Shown here piece by piece: positions 30,721-39,638 of a stretch of 64,000 nt of DNA. Made by a program: the position numbers and the translations under genes. Position 1 is the first letter of the stretch, and each line of letters starts with the position of its first letter. This DNA is from JAKFDI01 sp036676235. GTDB lineage: Bacteria > Pseudomonadota > Gammaproteobacteria > Burkholderiales > Burkholderiaceae_C. The notes below the pieces were generated by a model, which was not told where the DNA came from, ran no database searches, and saw only the letters and a program-made list of their open reading frames with translations. Where the stretch lies: assembly GCA_036676235.1 (NCBI GenBank), contig JAKFDI010000103.1, positions 186,001-250,000 on the forward strand. Reading direction: 5' to 3'.

Positions 30721-30797
30721 GCGGCTGTAGCTCAGCTGGATAGAGTACTTGGCTACGAACCAAGGGGTCGTGGGTTCGATTCCTGCCAGCCGCACCA
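30721..30797 (+). tRNA. tRNA-Arg (anticodon ACG)
   Basis: A 77-nt cloverleaf with acceptor stem GCGGCTG/CAGCCGC, D-loop AGCTCAGCTGGATAGAG, anticodon arm TTGG-CTACGAA-CCAA with anticodon ACG, T-arm GGGTTCGATTCCTG and an encoded CCA end (30795-30797). ACG is read as ICG after deamination and decodes CGU/CGC/CGA. Confidence 0.98.
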
Positions 30798-30816
30798 GAA
30801 CATCAGTTCTAGATCA

Positions 30817-30853
30817 ACGGGTCAGCTCCACAAGAGCTGGCCCGTTTTTCTTT
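30817..30853 (+). terminator. Rho-independent terminator after tRNA-Arg
   Basis: A 12-bp stem (ACGGGTCAGCTC, 30817-30828, with GAGCTGGCCCGT, 30834-30845, one G-T wobble) with a 5-nt loop, followed by TTTTTCTTT. Confidence 0.9.
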
Positions 30854-30939
30854 GCTCGGGAGACGCGGGGGGCTGGCGTTCGGACCTCTGTCGAGGACGG
30901 TGATCGCGGCGTAGATCGTGCGCCGCGTCGGCGCGGGTG

Positions 30940-30990
30940 CGGTGTCCGCGGACACCGTCTCCACCGGCCACCGGCAACGCGGTGGCCGGT
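30940..30990. other. Two adjacent stem-loops in the 3' region of the tannase-like gene
   Basis: CGGTGTCCGCGGACACCG (30940-30957) is a perfect 18-bp palindrome. It is followed by an 11-bp stem, ACCGGCCACCG (30963-30973) with CGGTGGCCGGT (30980-30990). They lie just beyond the stop of the minus-strand esterase. Neither has a T-run, so a factor-dependent terminator or mRNA 3' stabiliser is possible. The rest of 30854-31002 shows nothing recognisable. Confidence 0.4.
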
Positions 30991-31002
30991 CGGTCGCTGG
31001 TG

Positions 31003-32715
31003 CTAGTTCACGCAGGCGAAGGAGGCCGCCGAGTCGACATCACCCGCGCCCTTGTACTGCGGCCACTTCGGGTAGTCGCACAGCGGCCGCGTGCGGCCGG
31101 GCACGCCGGCGGTGTCCGTCGTCACCTGACCGCTCGGCGCCACGCCTTCTTCGGCCCACTGCTCCAGCGCCGTGAGCGAATCCCAGGTCGCGTTGAAGAC
31201 GGTGCTGACGGCATGGCCGTAGCCGGGCACCTCGTAGTAGCGCGCGAAGCTGTCCACGTAGGCTGGCCCCATCTGCGCCTGCAGGCGCTGGTAGTACTGC
31301 TCGGTGGCACGCGAGCTCACCAGCACGTCCGACAGGCCGTGCGCGAGCAGCAGCTTGCCGCCGCGCGCGGCGAACGCCGAGATGTCGGTGCTGGTGTCGA
31401 GCTGGGTGCTGAGCTGGCTGAGGCGGCTCGCCCACGGGCCTGGGTTCTCCGGGTCGAGCGACAGCGAATCGAAGGCGGGATCGTGCGTGACCATGTGCTT
31501 GATTTCCTGGTCGAGCATCCTGCTGATGTACGGCGCCGTCGCTGGCATCGGCATCGTGGGCTGCGTGGTGCCGAAGGCGAGGAAGGTGACGGTGGGCTGC
31601 AGCGGCGAGGGGTTCGTCGTGATGCCGAGGTCGGCGCCCCACACGTTGTAGCCCGGGTACTGCGTTTCACCGCTGGCCAGCGGGAAATTGAAGCGCGTGG
31701 GCGTGTCGATGGTCTTGAGCGCCGTGATCTGCGCGTCCGACAGGCAGGTGTCGCCCGTATCCGCGCCGCCAGCGCAACGCAGGGGTGCGCCGTTCACCAT
31801 CGCCACGGTTGGATCGAAGGTGGCGTTGCATCGCACCTGGTCGCTGATGAGCCCGTCTTCCACGCCGTCGAGCGCATCGCAGGTCTCGAGCGCCGCCTGC
31901 AGGACGAGCGCGCGCTTGGGCGTGTTCGGATAGGCGCCCGGCTGCGCCAGTGCCCGGTTCATGCGGTGGCCGCCGAGCTGCGCCGCCAATTGGTTCCAGG
32001 CCGGGTACCACGCGATCGCACCGTCCCAGTCGGCCGGCCAGCGCTGGATCGACTCCAGCGCCTCGCGCCCGCCCGTCGAGCCGCCGGCGAAGTAGGACTT
32101 CGTCGCGCCGTCAACGCCATAGCGCGCCTTGACCAGGAACATCGCCGCATCGCGGGTCTTCTTCAGGGCGTCGCCACCGAAGTTGCGCACCGCTTCCTCG
32201 TTGGCGCCGAAGGAGCCGTCCAGCGATCCCAGGGCGTTCGCCTGGTGGCCGGAGTCGCTGGCAAACGTTGCGTAGCCGCGGCCGAGCGGTGTGGGCTGGT
32301 CGGTCGGGCCGGCCGGCACGTTGCCCGCCACGTTGGGAATGCTGCCGTCGAATCCGCCGCCGCCGAACATCACGACCTTGGTGTTCCAGTCGGTCGGCAA
32401 CGCGAGTCTGAACAGGATGTCCGGTGCGTCGGGGTCCACCGGCGCGATGCTGGCGTTCACCAGGCAATGCTCGGGAACGGCCGCTGCGCCGGTGCCGCTG
32501 GCCGCGACGACTGCCGCGGTCGTCACGGTCCCGCCCGTGGTGGGAAGGCCGATGTCAGCCGCCGCGATCGACATGCCGGCCAACTGCTCGCAGGCCAGCG
32601 GCGTGGCAGCCGGGGTTTCCGGGGTTCCGCCGCCGCCACCGCCGCATGCCGCCAGCATCGTGGCCACGACCGCGCCGCCCAACGTGAAGGCGCCGCCTTG
32701 TTTCGTCATCATCAT
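31003..32715 (-). CDS. Tannase/feruloyl esterase-family lipoprotein
   Basis: Product of 570 aa starting MMMTKQGG at 32715 with AGGAG upstream. It has a lipoprotein signal (VVATMLAAC, then Gly-rich linker). The tannase/feruloyl esterase fold has nucleophile Ser213 in GGSTGGREAL and a likely catalytic His501 in VPGYGHAV. In this family a disulfide normally links Cys residues next to the Ser and His (CS-D-HC motif). Here those neighbours are Gly212 and Ala502, so that bridge is missing. It likely cleaves esters of aromatic or related acids in the periplasm. It is third in a minus-strand set with an SDR and an SMP-30 protein. Confidence 0.85.
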   Translation of the reverse strand: MMMTKQGGAFTLGGAVVATMLAACGGGGGGTPETPAATPLACEQLAGMSIAAADIGLPTTGGTVTTAAVVAASGTGAAAVPEHCLVNASIAPVDPDAPDILFRLALPTDWNTKVVMFGGGGFDGSIPNVAGNVPAGPTDQPTPLGRGYATFASDSGHQANALGSLDGSFGANEEAVRNFGGDALKKTRDAAMFLVKARYGVDGATKSYFAGGSTGGREALESIQRWPADWDGAIAWYPAWNQLAAQLGGHRMNRALAQPGAYPNTPKRALVLQAALETCDALDGVEDGLISDQVRCNATFDPTVAMVNGAPLRCAGGADTGDTCLSDAQITALKTIDTPTRFNFPLASGETQYPGYNVWGADLGITTNPSPLQPTVTFLAFGTTQPTMPMPATAPYISRMLDQEIKHMVTHDPAFDSLSLDPENPGPWASRLSQLSTQLDTSTDISAFAARGGKLLLAHGLSDVLVSSRATEQYYQRLQAQMGPAYVDSFARYYEVPGYGHAVSTVFNATWDSLTALEQWAEEGVAPSGQVTTDTAGVPGRTRPLCDYPKWPQYKGAGDVDSAASFACVN

Positions 32716-32791
32716 CTTGTCTCCTGGTTGAAATTCCAGCTCGTGTGGCTGGTGGACAGAGGTCGAGAGGCTTCCCTCTCGACCTTTCAGC

Positions 32792-33700
32792 TCACGCCCC
32801 GATGTCCAGAGCGTTCGCTGCACGCGCCTTGGCCAGTTCCAGCCGGTACTGGGCCCAGCCCGAATCCGGAACCGTCTCGCCCTGCCGGGCCTTGATGTGG
32901 TCGAGGCGTTCGCGCACCGCGCGGGCGGCATCGGCCGCGTCGCCGATGAATACGCCGTTCGTCATCGTGATGTGTGCGCATTCGAAACTGCCCGCGCCCG
33001 CGAGAAGAATCATTCGCGTGGGGGCGTCGTCGCCGACCAGCGCCACCAGGCCGGGGCTCACGTTCTCGGGCCGGAGCTGGGCCAGCTCGTCGGGCGTCAT
33101 CACGCCGTCCGTCATGGCGGTGGCGGCGCTGGGCGCGAGGCAGTTGACGCGGATGTCGTACTTCGCGCCTTCGAGCGCCAGCGTCTGCATGAGGCCCACC
33201 AGGGCCATCTTGGCGGCGCCGTAGTTCGACTGGCCGAAGTTGCCGTACAGGCCCGACGACGAGGTCGTCATGACGATGCGGCCATGGTTCTGCGTGCGCA
33301 TGTGGCTCCACGCGGCCTTGGTGCAGTGGACCGCACCCATCACATGCACGTCGAAGACCGCGCGGAAGTCCGCAAGCGTCATGTTCGCGAAGGACCGGTC
33401 GCGCAGGATGCCGGCGTTGTTGACCAGGATGTCGATGCGGCCCCACGTCGCCACGGCCTTCGCCACCATGGCCTCGACCGCGCCGGGGTCGGCAACGTCC
33501 GCGCCGTCGACGAACGCTTCCCCGCCTGCGCGAACGATCTCGTCCGCGACCGAGCGAGCCGGCGAGCCGTCGCCGTCACCGCCAAGGTCGTTCACGACCA
33601 CGCGCGCGCCGTGTCTTGCGAGTTCCAGCGCGTGCGCGCGGCCGAGGCCCCGGCCCGCGCCGGTGACGATGGCGACCTTGTCCTGAAGCGATTTCTTCAC
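32792..33700 (-). CDS. SDR-family NAD(P)-dependent oxidoreductase (multifunctional-enzyme type)
   Basis: Product of 302 aa from GTG 33700 (MKKSLQDKVAIVTGAG). Classical Rossmann motif TGAGRGLGRA (residues 14-23), NNAG at about 92-95, catalytic Ser in TTSSSGLYG and YxxxK in SNYGAAKMA. A C-terminal extension of about 50 residues fits the hydroxyacyl-CoA dehydrogenase domain of peroxisomal-type multifunctional enzymes. It probably oxidises a hydroxyacyl-CoA or alcohol intermediate released by the adjacent esterase pathway. It lies 76 bp upstream of the tannase-like gene and 43 bp downstream of the SMP-30 gene. Confidence 0.88.
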   Translation of the reverse strand: MKKSLQDKVAIVTGAGRGLGRAHALELARHGARVVVNDLGGDGDGSPARSVADEIVRAGGEAFVDGADVADPGAVEAMVAKAVATWGRIDILVNNAGILRDRSFANMTLADFRAVFDVHVMGAVHCTKAAWSHMRTQNHGRIVMTTSSSGLYGNFGQSNYGAAKMALVGLMQTLALEGAKYDIRVNCLAPSAATAMTDGVMTPDELAQLRPENVSPGLVALVGDDAPTRMILLAGAGSFECAHITMTNGVFIGDAADAARAVRERLDHIKARQGETVPDSGWAQYRLELAKARAANALDIGA

Positions 33701-33743
33701 TGTCTCGTTCTCTCTGCTGGTTTGAAAGTGGTGCGCGTTGCGG

Positions 33744-34841
33744 CTATTGATGGGAATACAGCGTCGTGCCCTTGGCGAATCCCTTCGCGCGAAAGATCCA
33801 CGAGCCTTCGCCGCCGTCCGCGTCGTTGGTGAGGATCACCATCTCGTTCGTCCCGGGAACGAAGCCGACGCTGGTCGTTCGCATGTTGTGGCCCGCCTCC
33901 CGCTTGGGCACGAGGATCTGTCCGATGGCGATGCCGTTGCGGTTGAACGCGAGCACGCGCCCCTGCGAATACATGGCGACGTAGACGTTGCCGTCGCTGT
34001 CGGAGCGCATCGAGTCGGGCGCGAAACCGTTGAAGTGGTAGGGCACGGCCGTGCCGAAGGGCGCGATCGTCGTCGGGCCCGCCAGCTCCACCTTGTGCAG
34101 GCGGCCGGCGCTCAGTTCGGTGGCCCACAGTTCCTTGCCGTCGGGGCTGAGGCACACGCCGTTCGCGATCGCCAGGTGTTCGAGTACCGGCGTGATGGTC
34201 TTCAGGTCCGGCGCGACGTAGTGCACCCCGCCGATGGGGCGAGTGGAGCTTCCGCGGAAGTCGGTGAAGTAGAAGCCGCCCGCGGCGTCGAACACCAGGT
34301 CATCGGGCAGGTAGCCGGCGCTCGCCGGCACGACGGTGGTGAGGCCGCTGCCGTCCGGATGAAGCCAGAAGACGCTGCCGGTGTCGACGAAGTTGCCGAG
34401 CCCGGCGACGAAGAGGCGGCCGTCCTTGTGGATGGCGATCCCTGCTGAGCCGAGCTTGTTGGCCGGCAGCACCGTGCTCAGTGCCTTGCCCGGTGACAGC
34501 TTGAAGATCGTTCCGCCGAACACGTCGACGAAGAACAGGTTGCCCTGCCTGTCGAAGGCGGCGCCCTCGAGTTGCAGGCCGCGGTCGGACACCTGGAAGT
34601 AGGGCTGTGCGGTGACGGTCTGCAGCCCGCGCTCTGCCGGCGGGATCGGAAACGGTCCCTGGATGTCGGGTGAGTAGGCGAGCGCCGCGTCGCTTGATCG
34701 GCGCGACGCCGGCTCGGCGGCGCCTGCGAGCGGCACACCGATCAGCGCGAGCGACGAGCCCGCGAGGCTGCGCAGACACGAGCGCCGGCTGAGGTCGGCC
34801 CGCGAACGGCCGCTGATATCGAAGGCGAGATGCCTGGCCAT
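33744..34841 (-). CDS. Tat-exported SMP-30/gluconolactonase-like beta-propeller
   Basis: Product of 365 aa from ATG 34841 with AGGAG upstream. The N-terminus has a twin-arginine motif (DLSRRSCLRS) and a hydrophobic segment ending AGAAE, so export as a folded protein is likely. Six-bladed propeller repeats follow (FDRQGNLFFVDVFGG, IHKDGRLFVAGLGN, FDAAGGFYFTDFRGS, SPDGKELWATELSA, DSDGNVYVAMYSQG), as in SMP-30/lactonase proteins. The likely role is lactone hydrolysis in the periplasm. It is first of a three-gene minus-strand operon with the SDR and the tannase-like esterase. Confidence 0.85.
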   Translation of the reverse strand: MARHLAFDISGRSRADLSRRSCLRSLAGSSLALIGVPLAGAAEPASRRSSDAALAYSPDIQGPFPIPPAERGLQTVTAQPYFQVSDRGLQLEGAAFDRQGNLFFVDVFGGTIFKLSPGKALSTVLPANKLGSAGIAIHKDGRLFVAGLGNFVDTGSVFWLHPDGSGLTTVVPASAGYLPDDLVFDAAGGFYFTDFRGSSTRPIGGVHYVAPDLKTITPVLEHLAIANGVCLSPDGKELWATELSAGRLHKVELAGPTTIAPFGTAVPYHFNGFAPDSMRSDSDGNVYVAMYSQGRVLAFNRNGIAIGQILVPKREAGHNMRTTSVGFVPGTNEMVILTNDADGGEGSWIFRAKGFAKGTTLYSHQ

Positions 34842-34998
34842 ATCGGCTCCTGCGGGCGCGCCATCGGGGAAAGGTCGGCGGGGCCCAAGTCCCTGCAGGA
34901 GTGTGCGAACCAGGCGGCGGCTGCATCAATGGCAGCGGCTGCCACAGCGCGGGCCGATCGAATGGCAGGTAGAGCCATAGCGACAGGAACCGTTGAAG

Positions 34999-35257
34999 CT
35001 GAGCCTGTCGAAGGACGCGCGCTCGCAGAGAGGCACTTCGACAGGCCCAGGACGCACGGGCACTTCGACAGGCTCAGTGCGAACGGGTGTTGTTGTCAGA
35101 CCGCTGAACCTCACCCACCCCGTTCGCCCTGAGCTTGTCGAAGGGTCGGGCTGAGCCTGTCGAAGCCCCGGTGTTCGCCGAGAGGTACTTCGACAAGCTC
35201 AGTCCATTCGACAAGCCCAGGACGCACGGGCACTTCGACAGGCTCAGTGCGAACGGG
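34999..35257. repeat. Array of eight TTCGACARGCYCAG units in mixed orientation
   Basis: The 486-bp gap between the SMP-30 and PucR-type genes is filled by a palindromic repeat family. Units reading CTGAGCYTGTCGAA lie at 34999-35012, 35129-35142 and 35151-35164. Reverse-orientation units (TTCGACARGCYCAG) lie at 35037-35050, 35064-35077, 35189-35202, 35207-35220 and 35234-35247. Two 43-bp stretches (35045-35087 and 35215-35257) are identical and 170 bp apart, so part of the array was duplicated. Opposed neighbours can form hairpins. I associate this motif with widespread proteobacterial intergenic repeats. No gene is seen in the gap. Confidence 0.85.
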
Positions 35258-35294
35258 GTGGGTGGCGCGCAGGTTCTTGCGCGAGTCGGCATGA

Positions 35295-35320
35295 GACCGC
35301 CGCGCGTGGCGGCGGTCTTT
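35295..35320. terminator. Stem-loop at the 3' end of the PucR-type regulator gene
   Basis: A 9-bp stem GACCGCCGC (35295-35303) and GCGGCGGTC (35309-35317) with a 5-nt loop, followed on the plus strand by TTT only. It sits 10 bp beyond the stop of the minus-strand regulator. It is a weak candidate terminator because the minus strand lacks a T-run. Confidence 0.35.
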
Positions 35321-35327
35321 GCAGCGC

Positions 35328-37331
35328 CTACTGCTTGGCGACGGGTGCTGTCGGTCCGGCCTTGTGGCGGTCCTGCCCGCCGCCGCCGAGGCTCCACAGA
35401 CGCAGCGCCATGTGCAGTTCGAGCGCGCGGCTGGCGCTGCCCCAATGACCGACCAGATCCTCGATGTGCGCAAGCCGCTGCCGCACCGTGTTCACATGAA
35501 TGCCCAGGCGCTGCGCGGCCACCTTCGCGTTCTGGTTGGCCTCGAAGTAGCACAGCAGTGTCCACGCGAGGTCGGAGCCGCGCTCCTCGTCGCGCGAGGT
35601 CAGCACGCCGATGGTTGCCTGCAGGAACGAGGCGAGACTGGTCTGGTCGTGCGTCTCGAAGAGCGTGGAGTACAGCGCCAGGTCGTTCTGGCCGACGATG
35701 TGCCCCTCGATGCCGATGCGCCCGAGCACCGGCAGGGCTCGACGCAGCGTGGCATGAAGCGGTGGAATCTCCGCCGGCGTCGCAATGGGCCTGGACAGGA
35801 CACCGCGAAAGTCGGCACCGAACTGGCAGGCGATCTCCGCCATCGTGCGGCGCACGTCCTCGGCCTTCGTGGTCGCGCACAGGATGACCAGCACACCGTC
35901 GATCTCGTCGAACAGCGCGTCGGGCAGGGGCTGGGTCAGGCGCATCCGCCGCGCCGCGTAGCCGGTCGTGGGATCACCCATCTCGAGCAGCAGCAGGCTG
36001 GTCGGCTGCGCGAGCTGGATGCCGAAGCGCTCGGCGCGTTCGCCGAGCAGGGCCAGGTCGTCCTGGCGGGGAGACACGAGCGAGCGCAGCAGCGTCGCCG
36101 CGTCCCGGCTCTTCGTGGCCTCCATGCGTTCGCGCGACAGCAGCACGATGCCGACCACGCTGGTGCAGCGCTCGAAGGTGCGGATGGTCATGGCCTCGAG
36201 CGGCTCCTGCCGGAACAGCAGCACGGCACCGAGCACGTCATGGCCGCCGATGACCGCGTTCACCCGGCATGCTTCGCCGTTCGCTTCGTAAGCCAGCACG
36301 GAGCGCCCCATCTGCCGGCTCTGGCGCAGCGCATGCGCCAGCTCGATGCTGTGGTCGCCGTGCGGCGCGTAGGCGCCGGCGCCCGTGCCTGCGTAGTCCG
36401 GTGCCGCGCCGCGCGCGATGACCTGGGCCGCCTCGTCGAGCACCAGCACGCTGCCGCCCATCAGCGTGGCCACCGATTCGCACAGCGTGGCAAGCGACGC
36501 GCCCTTGGCCAGCAGCGAGGTCATCTGCTCGTGTGCGTCGGCCGCGGCCTGCACGTTGCGGGCATGGCGCTCGAGCTCGGCGCGTGCCGACTCGGCGCTG
36601 CGCAGCGCGGCGCCCGACTGCTCGAACGCCATCGCGTTCTTGATGGCCACCGCCGCATGGGTTGCGAGCGTGCACAGGACAGAGATGTTGAGTGCCGTGT
36701 GCGTGCGGTGGTAGCGGTCGGCGACGAACAGCAGGCCGATCACCTCGTCTTCCCACAGCAGCGGCACGCCCACGAGCGCCGCGATGCCTTCGTCGCGGAA
36801 GGTTTCGTCGAGCTTCGGGTCATGCGCGAACCGGTTGTCGTGCAGGTAGTCCGGCGTCGTGAACGGCAGGCGCGTCTCCACCACCAGGCTGGCGGCGCCG
36901 CGCGGGCGCGCGGCGACCATGTTGCCGGTGCCCTTGGACAGCGCACCGTCGACGGCCAGCACATGGAAGGCGGCGAGCTCGGTGTCATAGGCCGACAGCC
37001 AGGCCACTTGCGAGCCGAGCAGATTGCGCGCCCGGGACACGATCATGCGCAGCAGCTCCTTCAGGTCCAGGCGGCCCGACAGGTCGCGCGCCGACTCGAT
37101 CACCGCGAGCATGCCGCGCTCGCGCTGCTGCCACAGGTCGAGCCGGTTGTGCACGGCCATCGCCATGCGCACCGTCTCGACGAGGCCCGATTTCGCGGGG
37201 CATTGCTCCGCGAGCCGCTCGGCCTGCTCGAGCCGCACCGCCAGCTCATCGGCCGGCGCTCCCTGGTGCAACAACTGAACGAGATCGCTGGCGATCCGCT
37301 CCGTCGTGTCCGCACTCACCACGCTTGTCAT
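35328..37331 (-). CDS. GAF-domain PucR/CdaR-type transcriptional regulator
   Basis: Product of 667 aa from ATG 37331 (AAGGAG five bases upstream; the GTG at 37334 is too close to it). Two sensor regions are visible: a GAF domain at about 75-230 (ESARDLSGRLDLKELLRMIV, VGVPLLWEDEVIGLLFVADR) and a second at about 275-405. The C-terminal PucR/CdaR HTH carries the usual DLAWTLLCYFEANQNAKVAA and HVNTVRQRL motifs. Such regulators sense a metabolite directly and activate catabolic genes. It is divergent from the SDR/ABC transporter operon starting at 37541, its probable target. Confidence 0.88.
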   Translation of the reverse strand: MTSVVSADTTERIASDLVQLLHQGAPADELAVRLEQAERLAEQCPAKSGLVETVRMAMAVHNRLDLWQQRERGMLAVIESARDLSGRLDLKELLRMIVSRARNLLGSQVAWLSAYDTELAAFHVLAVDGALSKGTGNMVAARPRGAASLVVETRLPFTTPDYLHDNRFAHDPKLDETFRDEGIAALVGVPLLWEDEVIGLLFVADRYHRTHTALNISVLCTLATHAAVAIKNAMAFEQSGAALRSAESARAELERHARNVQAAADAHEQMTSLLAKGASLATLCESVATLMGGSVLVLDEAAQVIARGAAPDYAGTGAGAYAPHGDHSIELAHALRQSRQMGRSVLAYEANGEACRVNAVIGGHDVLGAVLLFRQEPLEAMTIRTFERCTSVVGIVLLSRERMEATKSRDAATLLRSLVSPRQDDLALLGERAERFGIQLAQPTSLLLLEMGDPTTGYAARRMRLTQPLPDALFDEIDGVLVILCATTKAEDVRRTMAEIACQFGADFRGVLSRPIATPAEIPPLHATLRRALPVLGRIGIEGHIVGQNDLALYSTLFETHDQTSLASFLQATIGVLTSRDEERGSDLAWTLLCYFEANQNAKVAAQRLGIHVNTVRQRLAHIEDLVGHWGSASRALELHMALRLWSLGGGGQDRHKAGPTAPVAKQ

Positions 37332-37540
37332 CACTGCTCCTTGGACATCCGTCGTCGGCTGCGATGAAGCACCACGCGGCCGGATCAGGGCATCGGGGTT
37401 TCCACTGCGTCACCTGAGCACATCGGGCGGCGTCGCCTGGTGTGCCGCCCGGACATTGGTTTGGCGCCGGCGCTGACTGACAGTCTCGCCACCCGCCGCA
37501 TCGTCGCGGCAGACATTCATGAGGACCGCAGGAACCCCGC

Positions 37541-38332
37541 ATGGCCATTCTCGATTCCGTTCGACCCGCACCCGGTTTGCGGGTGCTCATCACGGCAGGC
37601 GCCGGGGGCATCGGTGCGGTCATGGCGCGCGCGTTCAGCGAAGCCGGTGCCGTCGTGCATGTGTGCGACATCGACCGGGCAGCGCTCGATCGCCTGTCGG
37701 CAGAGCATCCGGCGATCTCGACCAGCACTGCCGATGCGTCCATCGCGCGCGACGTCGATCTCGTGTTCGACGATGTGCGCGGCACCCTGGGCGGGCTCGA
37801 CGTGCTGGTGAACAACGTCGGCATCGCCGGGCCGACCGGCCCCATCGAAAGCCTCGACGCCAGCGCCTGGGAGCGCACCGTCGCCGTCAACCTGAACAGC
37901 CAGTTCCTGTTCACGCGCCGCGCGGTGCCGATGCTGAAGGCGTCGACGGCCGACCCGTGCGTCATCGCGATGAGCTCGGTCGCCGGCCGCCTTGGCTATG
38001 CGCTGCGAACGCCGTATGCCGCCACCAAATGGGCCGTCATCGGGCTGATGAAGTCGCTGGCCATCGAACTCGGGCCTCACGGCGTGCGCGCCAACGCGAT
38101 CCTGCCCGGCACGGTGGCCGGCGAGCGCATGAGCGGCGTGATCGCCGCGCGCGCGGCCAGCACCGGCGCGACGCCCGAGGCGACGCGCGAGGAATACCTG
38201 CGCAAGACCTCGCTGCGGCGCATGGTGACGGCCGAAGACGTGGCCGCCATGGCCCTGTACCTGTGCTCCCCCGCGGCGCGCAACGTCACGGGGCAGGCCA
38301 TCAGCGTCGACGCAAACATCGAATACCTCTGA
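37541..38332 (+). CDS. SDR-family oxidoreductase
   Basis: Product of 263 aa. Cofactor motif is TAGAGGIGAVMA (about 18-29), slightly off the TGxxxGxG consensus because Ala replaces the first Gly. It also has LVNNVGI, catalytic Ser in AMSSVAGRLG and YxxxK in PYAATKWAV, and a C-terminal NVTGQAISVDANIEYL. It opens the operon that includes the ABC transporter and is divergent from the PucR-type regulator. The substrate is probably the transported compound or its derivative. Confidence 0.88.
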   Translation: MAILDSVRPAPGLRVLITAGAGGIGAVMARAFSEAGAVVHVCDIDRAALDRLSAEHPAISTSTADASIARDVDLVFDDVRGTLGGLDVLVNNVGIAGPTGPIESLDASAWERTVAVNLNSQFLFTRRAVPMLKASTADPCVIAMSSVAGRLGYALRTPYAATKWAVIGLMKSLAIELGPHGVRANAILPGTVAGERMSGVIAARAASTGATPEATREEYLRKTSLRRMVTAEDVAAMALYLCSPAARNVTGQAISVDANIEYL

Positions 38333-38372
38333 CCGCGTACCTATCACCCACAACGATCGAAGGAGACATCAC

Positions 38373-39611
38373 ATGTTCACGTTCCGCAAATTGATCCTCG
38401 CCGGCGCGCCGGTGTTCGTGATGCTGACGGCCCAGGCCGCGCCGGTGAAGATCGGCATGGTGGAGACACTCTCCGGCGCGCAGGCCTCCTCGGGCCTGGC
38501 CTACCGCGCCGGGGTGCGCTACGTGATCGACAGGGTCAACGCCGCCGGCGGCTGGAACGGCGAGCCGGTGCAACTGGTCGAGTACGACAACCAGGGCGGC
38601 CCGGCCGGCGCATCCGACAAGCTCAAGGCCGCCATTGCGGATGGTGTGCACATCGTGGTGCAGGGCTCCTCCTCCGCGATCGCCGGCCAGATCACCGAAG
38701 ACGTGCGCAAGCACAACCTGCGCAACCCCGGCAAGGAGATCGTCTACATCAACGTGGGCGCCGAGGCGCTGGAACTCACCGGCGAGAAGTGCAACTTCCA
38801 CCACTTCCGCTTCGCCGGCAACGCGCAGGTGCGCACCAAGGCGCTGGTGCAGGCAATGAAGCAGGCCAACGCGCTGGGCACCAAGGTCTACGCGATCAAC
38901 CAGAACTACTCCTGGGGCCAGGACATGGAGAAATCCATCGTCGAGTACGCATCCGCCGGCGGCTACACCGTGGTGGAGAAGACGCTGCACGACGTGAACA
39001 AGATCCAGGACTTCGCGCCCTACGTCGCCAAGATCAGCGCCTCCGGCGCCGAGACGGTGCTCACCGGCAACTGGTCCAACGACCTGCTGCTGCTGATGAA
39101 GGCCACCAAGGCCGCGGGCCTGAAGGCGCGCTTCGGCACCGTCTACCTCGACCAGCCGGGCAACGTGTCCAATGCCGGCGAGAACGCGCTGGGCCACTTC
39201 ATCGCGCACGCCTTCAACCCCGAGGCCGGCGGTGCCGAGGGCGAGAAGTTCGTGAACGACTACAAGGCCAAGACCGGCCACGTGCCGGTGTTCGTGGAGC
39301 CGCAGACGGTGTTCGCGATCGAGATGGTGGCCGATGCGCTCAAGCGCACCAAGCCCGAGGGCGGCAAGCTCAATGTCAATGCCTTCGCCAAGGCGCTGGA
39401 AACCGGCAAGCTCGACACCCCCGTGGGCGCATGGAGCATGCGCGCGGCCGACCACCAGGTGCAGCTGCCGATGGTGGTGTCCATGGTGAGCAAGGACGCG
39501 AAGTTCAAGGCCGACGGCACCAACATGGGCTTCAAGCCGGTGAAGGTGTTCAGCGCCGAAGAGGTGAGCACGCCGGTGCAGGCGGCCTGCAAGATGGCCC
39601 GCCCGGACTGA
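38373..39611 (+). CDS. HAAT-family ABC transporter substrate-binding protein
   Basis: Product of 412 aa with AAGGAG before ATG 38373 and a Sec signal peptide (MFTFRKLILAGAPVFVMLTA, ending AQA). It is a periplasmic type I binding protein (KIGMVETLSGAQASSG, YDNQGGPAGASDKLKAAI, LTGNWSNDLLLL). Such proteins deliver branched-chain amino acids, aromatic acids or related ligands to LivHMGF permeases. It is clearly paralogous to the second binding protein at 46007 (shared EKCxFxHFR and DFAP...TGNW blocks). It is co-oriented with the permease genes, 27 bp upstream of livH. Confidence 0.92.
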   Translation: MFTFRKLILAGAPVFVMLTAQAAPVKIGMVETLSGAQASSGLAYRAGVRYVIDRVNAAGGWNGEPVQLVEYDNQGGPAGASDKLKAAIADGVHIVVQGSSSAIAGQITEDVRKHNLRNPGKEIVYINVGAEALELTGEKCNFHHFRFAGNAQVRTKALVQAMKQANALGTKVYAINQNYSWGQDMEKSIVEYASAGGYTVVEKTLHDVNKIQDFAPYVAKISASGAETVLTGNWSNDLLLLMKATKAAGLKARFGTVYLDQPGNVSNAGENALGHFIAHAFNPEAGGAEGEKFVNDYKAKTGHVPVFVEPQTVFAIEMVADALKRTKPEGGKLNVNAFAKALETGKLDTPVGAWSMRAADHQVQLPMVVSMVSKDAKFKADGTNMGFKPVKVFSAEEVSTPVQAACKMARPD

Positions 39612-39638
39612 TCGGCTGACGACCGGCCCGCTGCCGCC

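Noticed and set aside
30721..30797. Integrated genomic island bounded by the tRNA-Arg gene
   Set aside because: No integrase and no second copy of the tRNA 3' end was noticed in the window. Kept only as a mild observation.
34999..35257. CRISPR array
   Set aside because: Repeats are 14 bp, occur in both orientations and have irregular spacing, with no cas genes.
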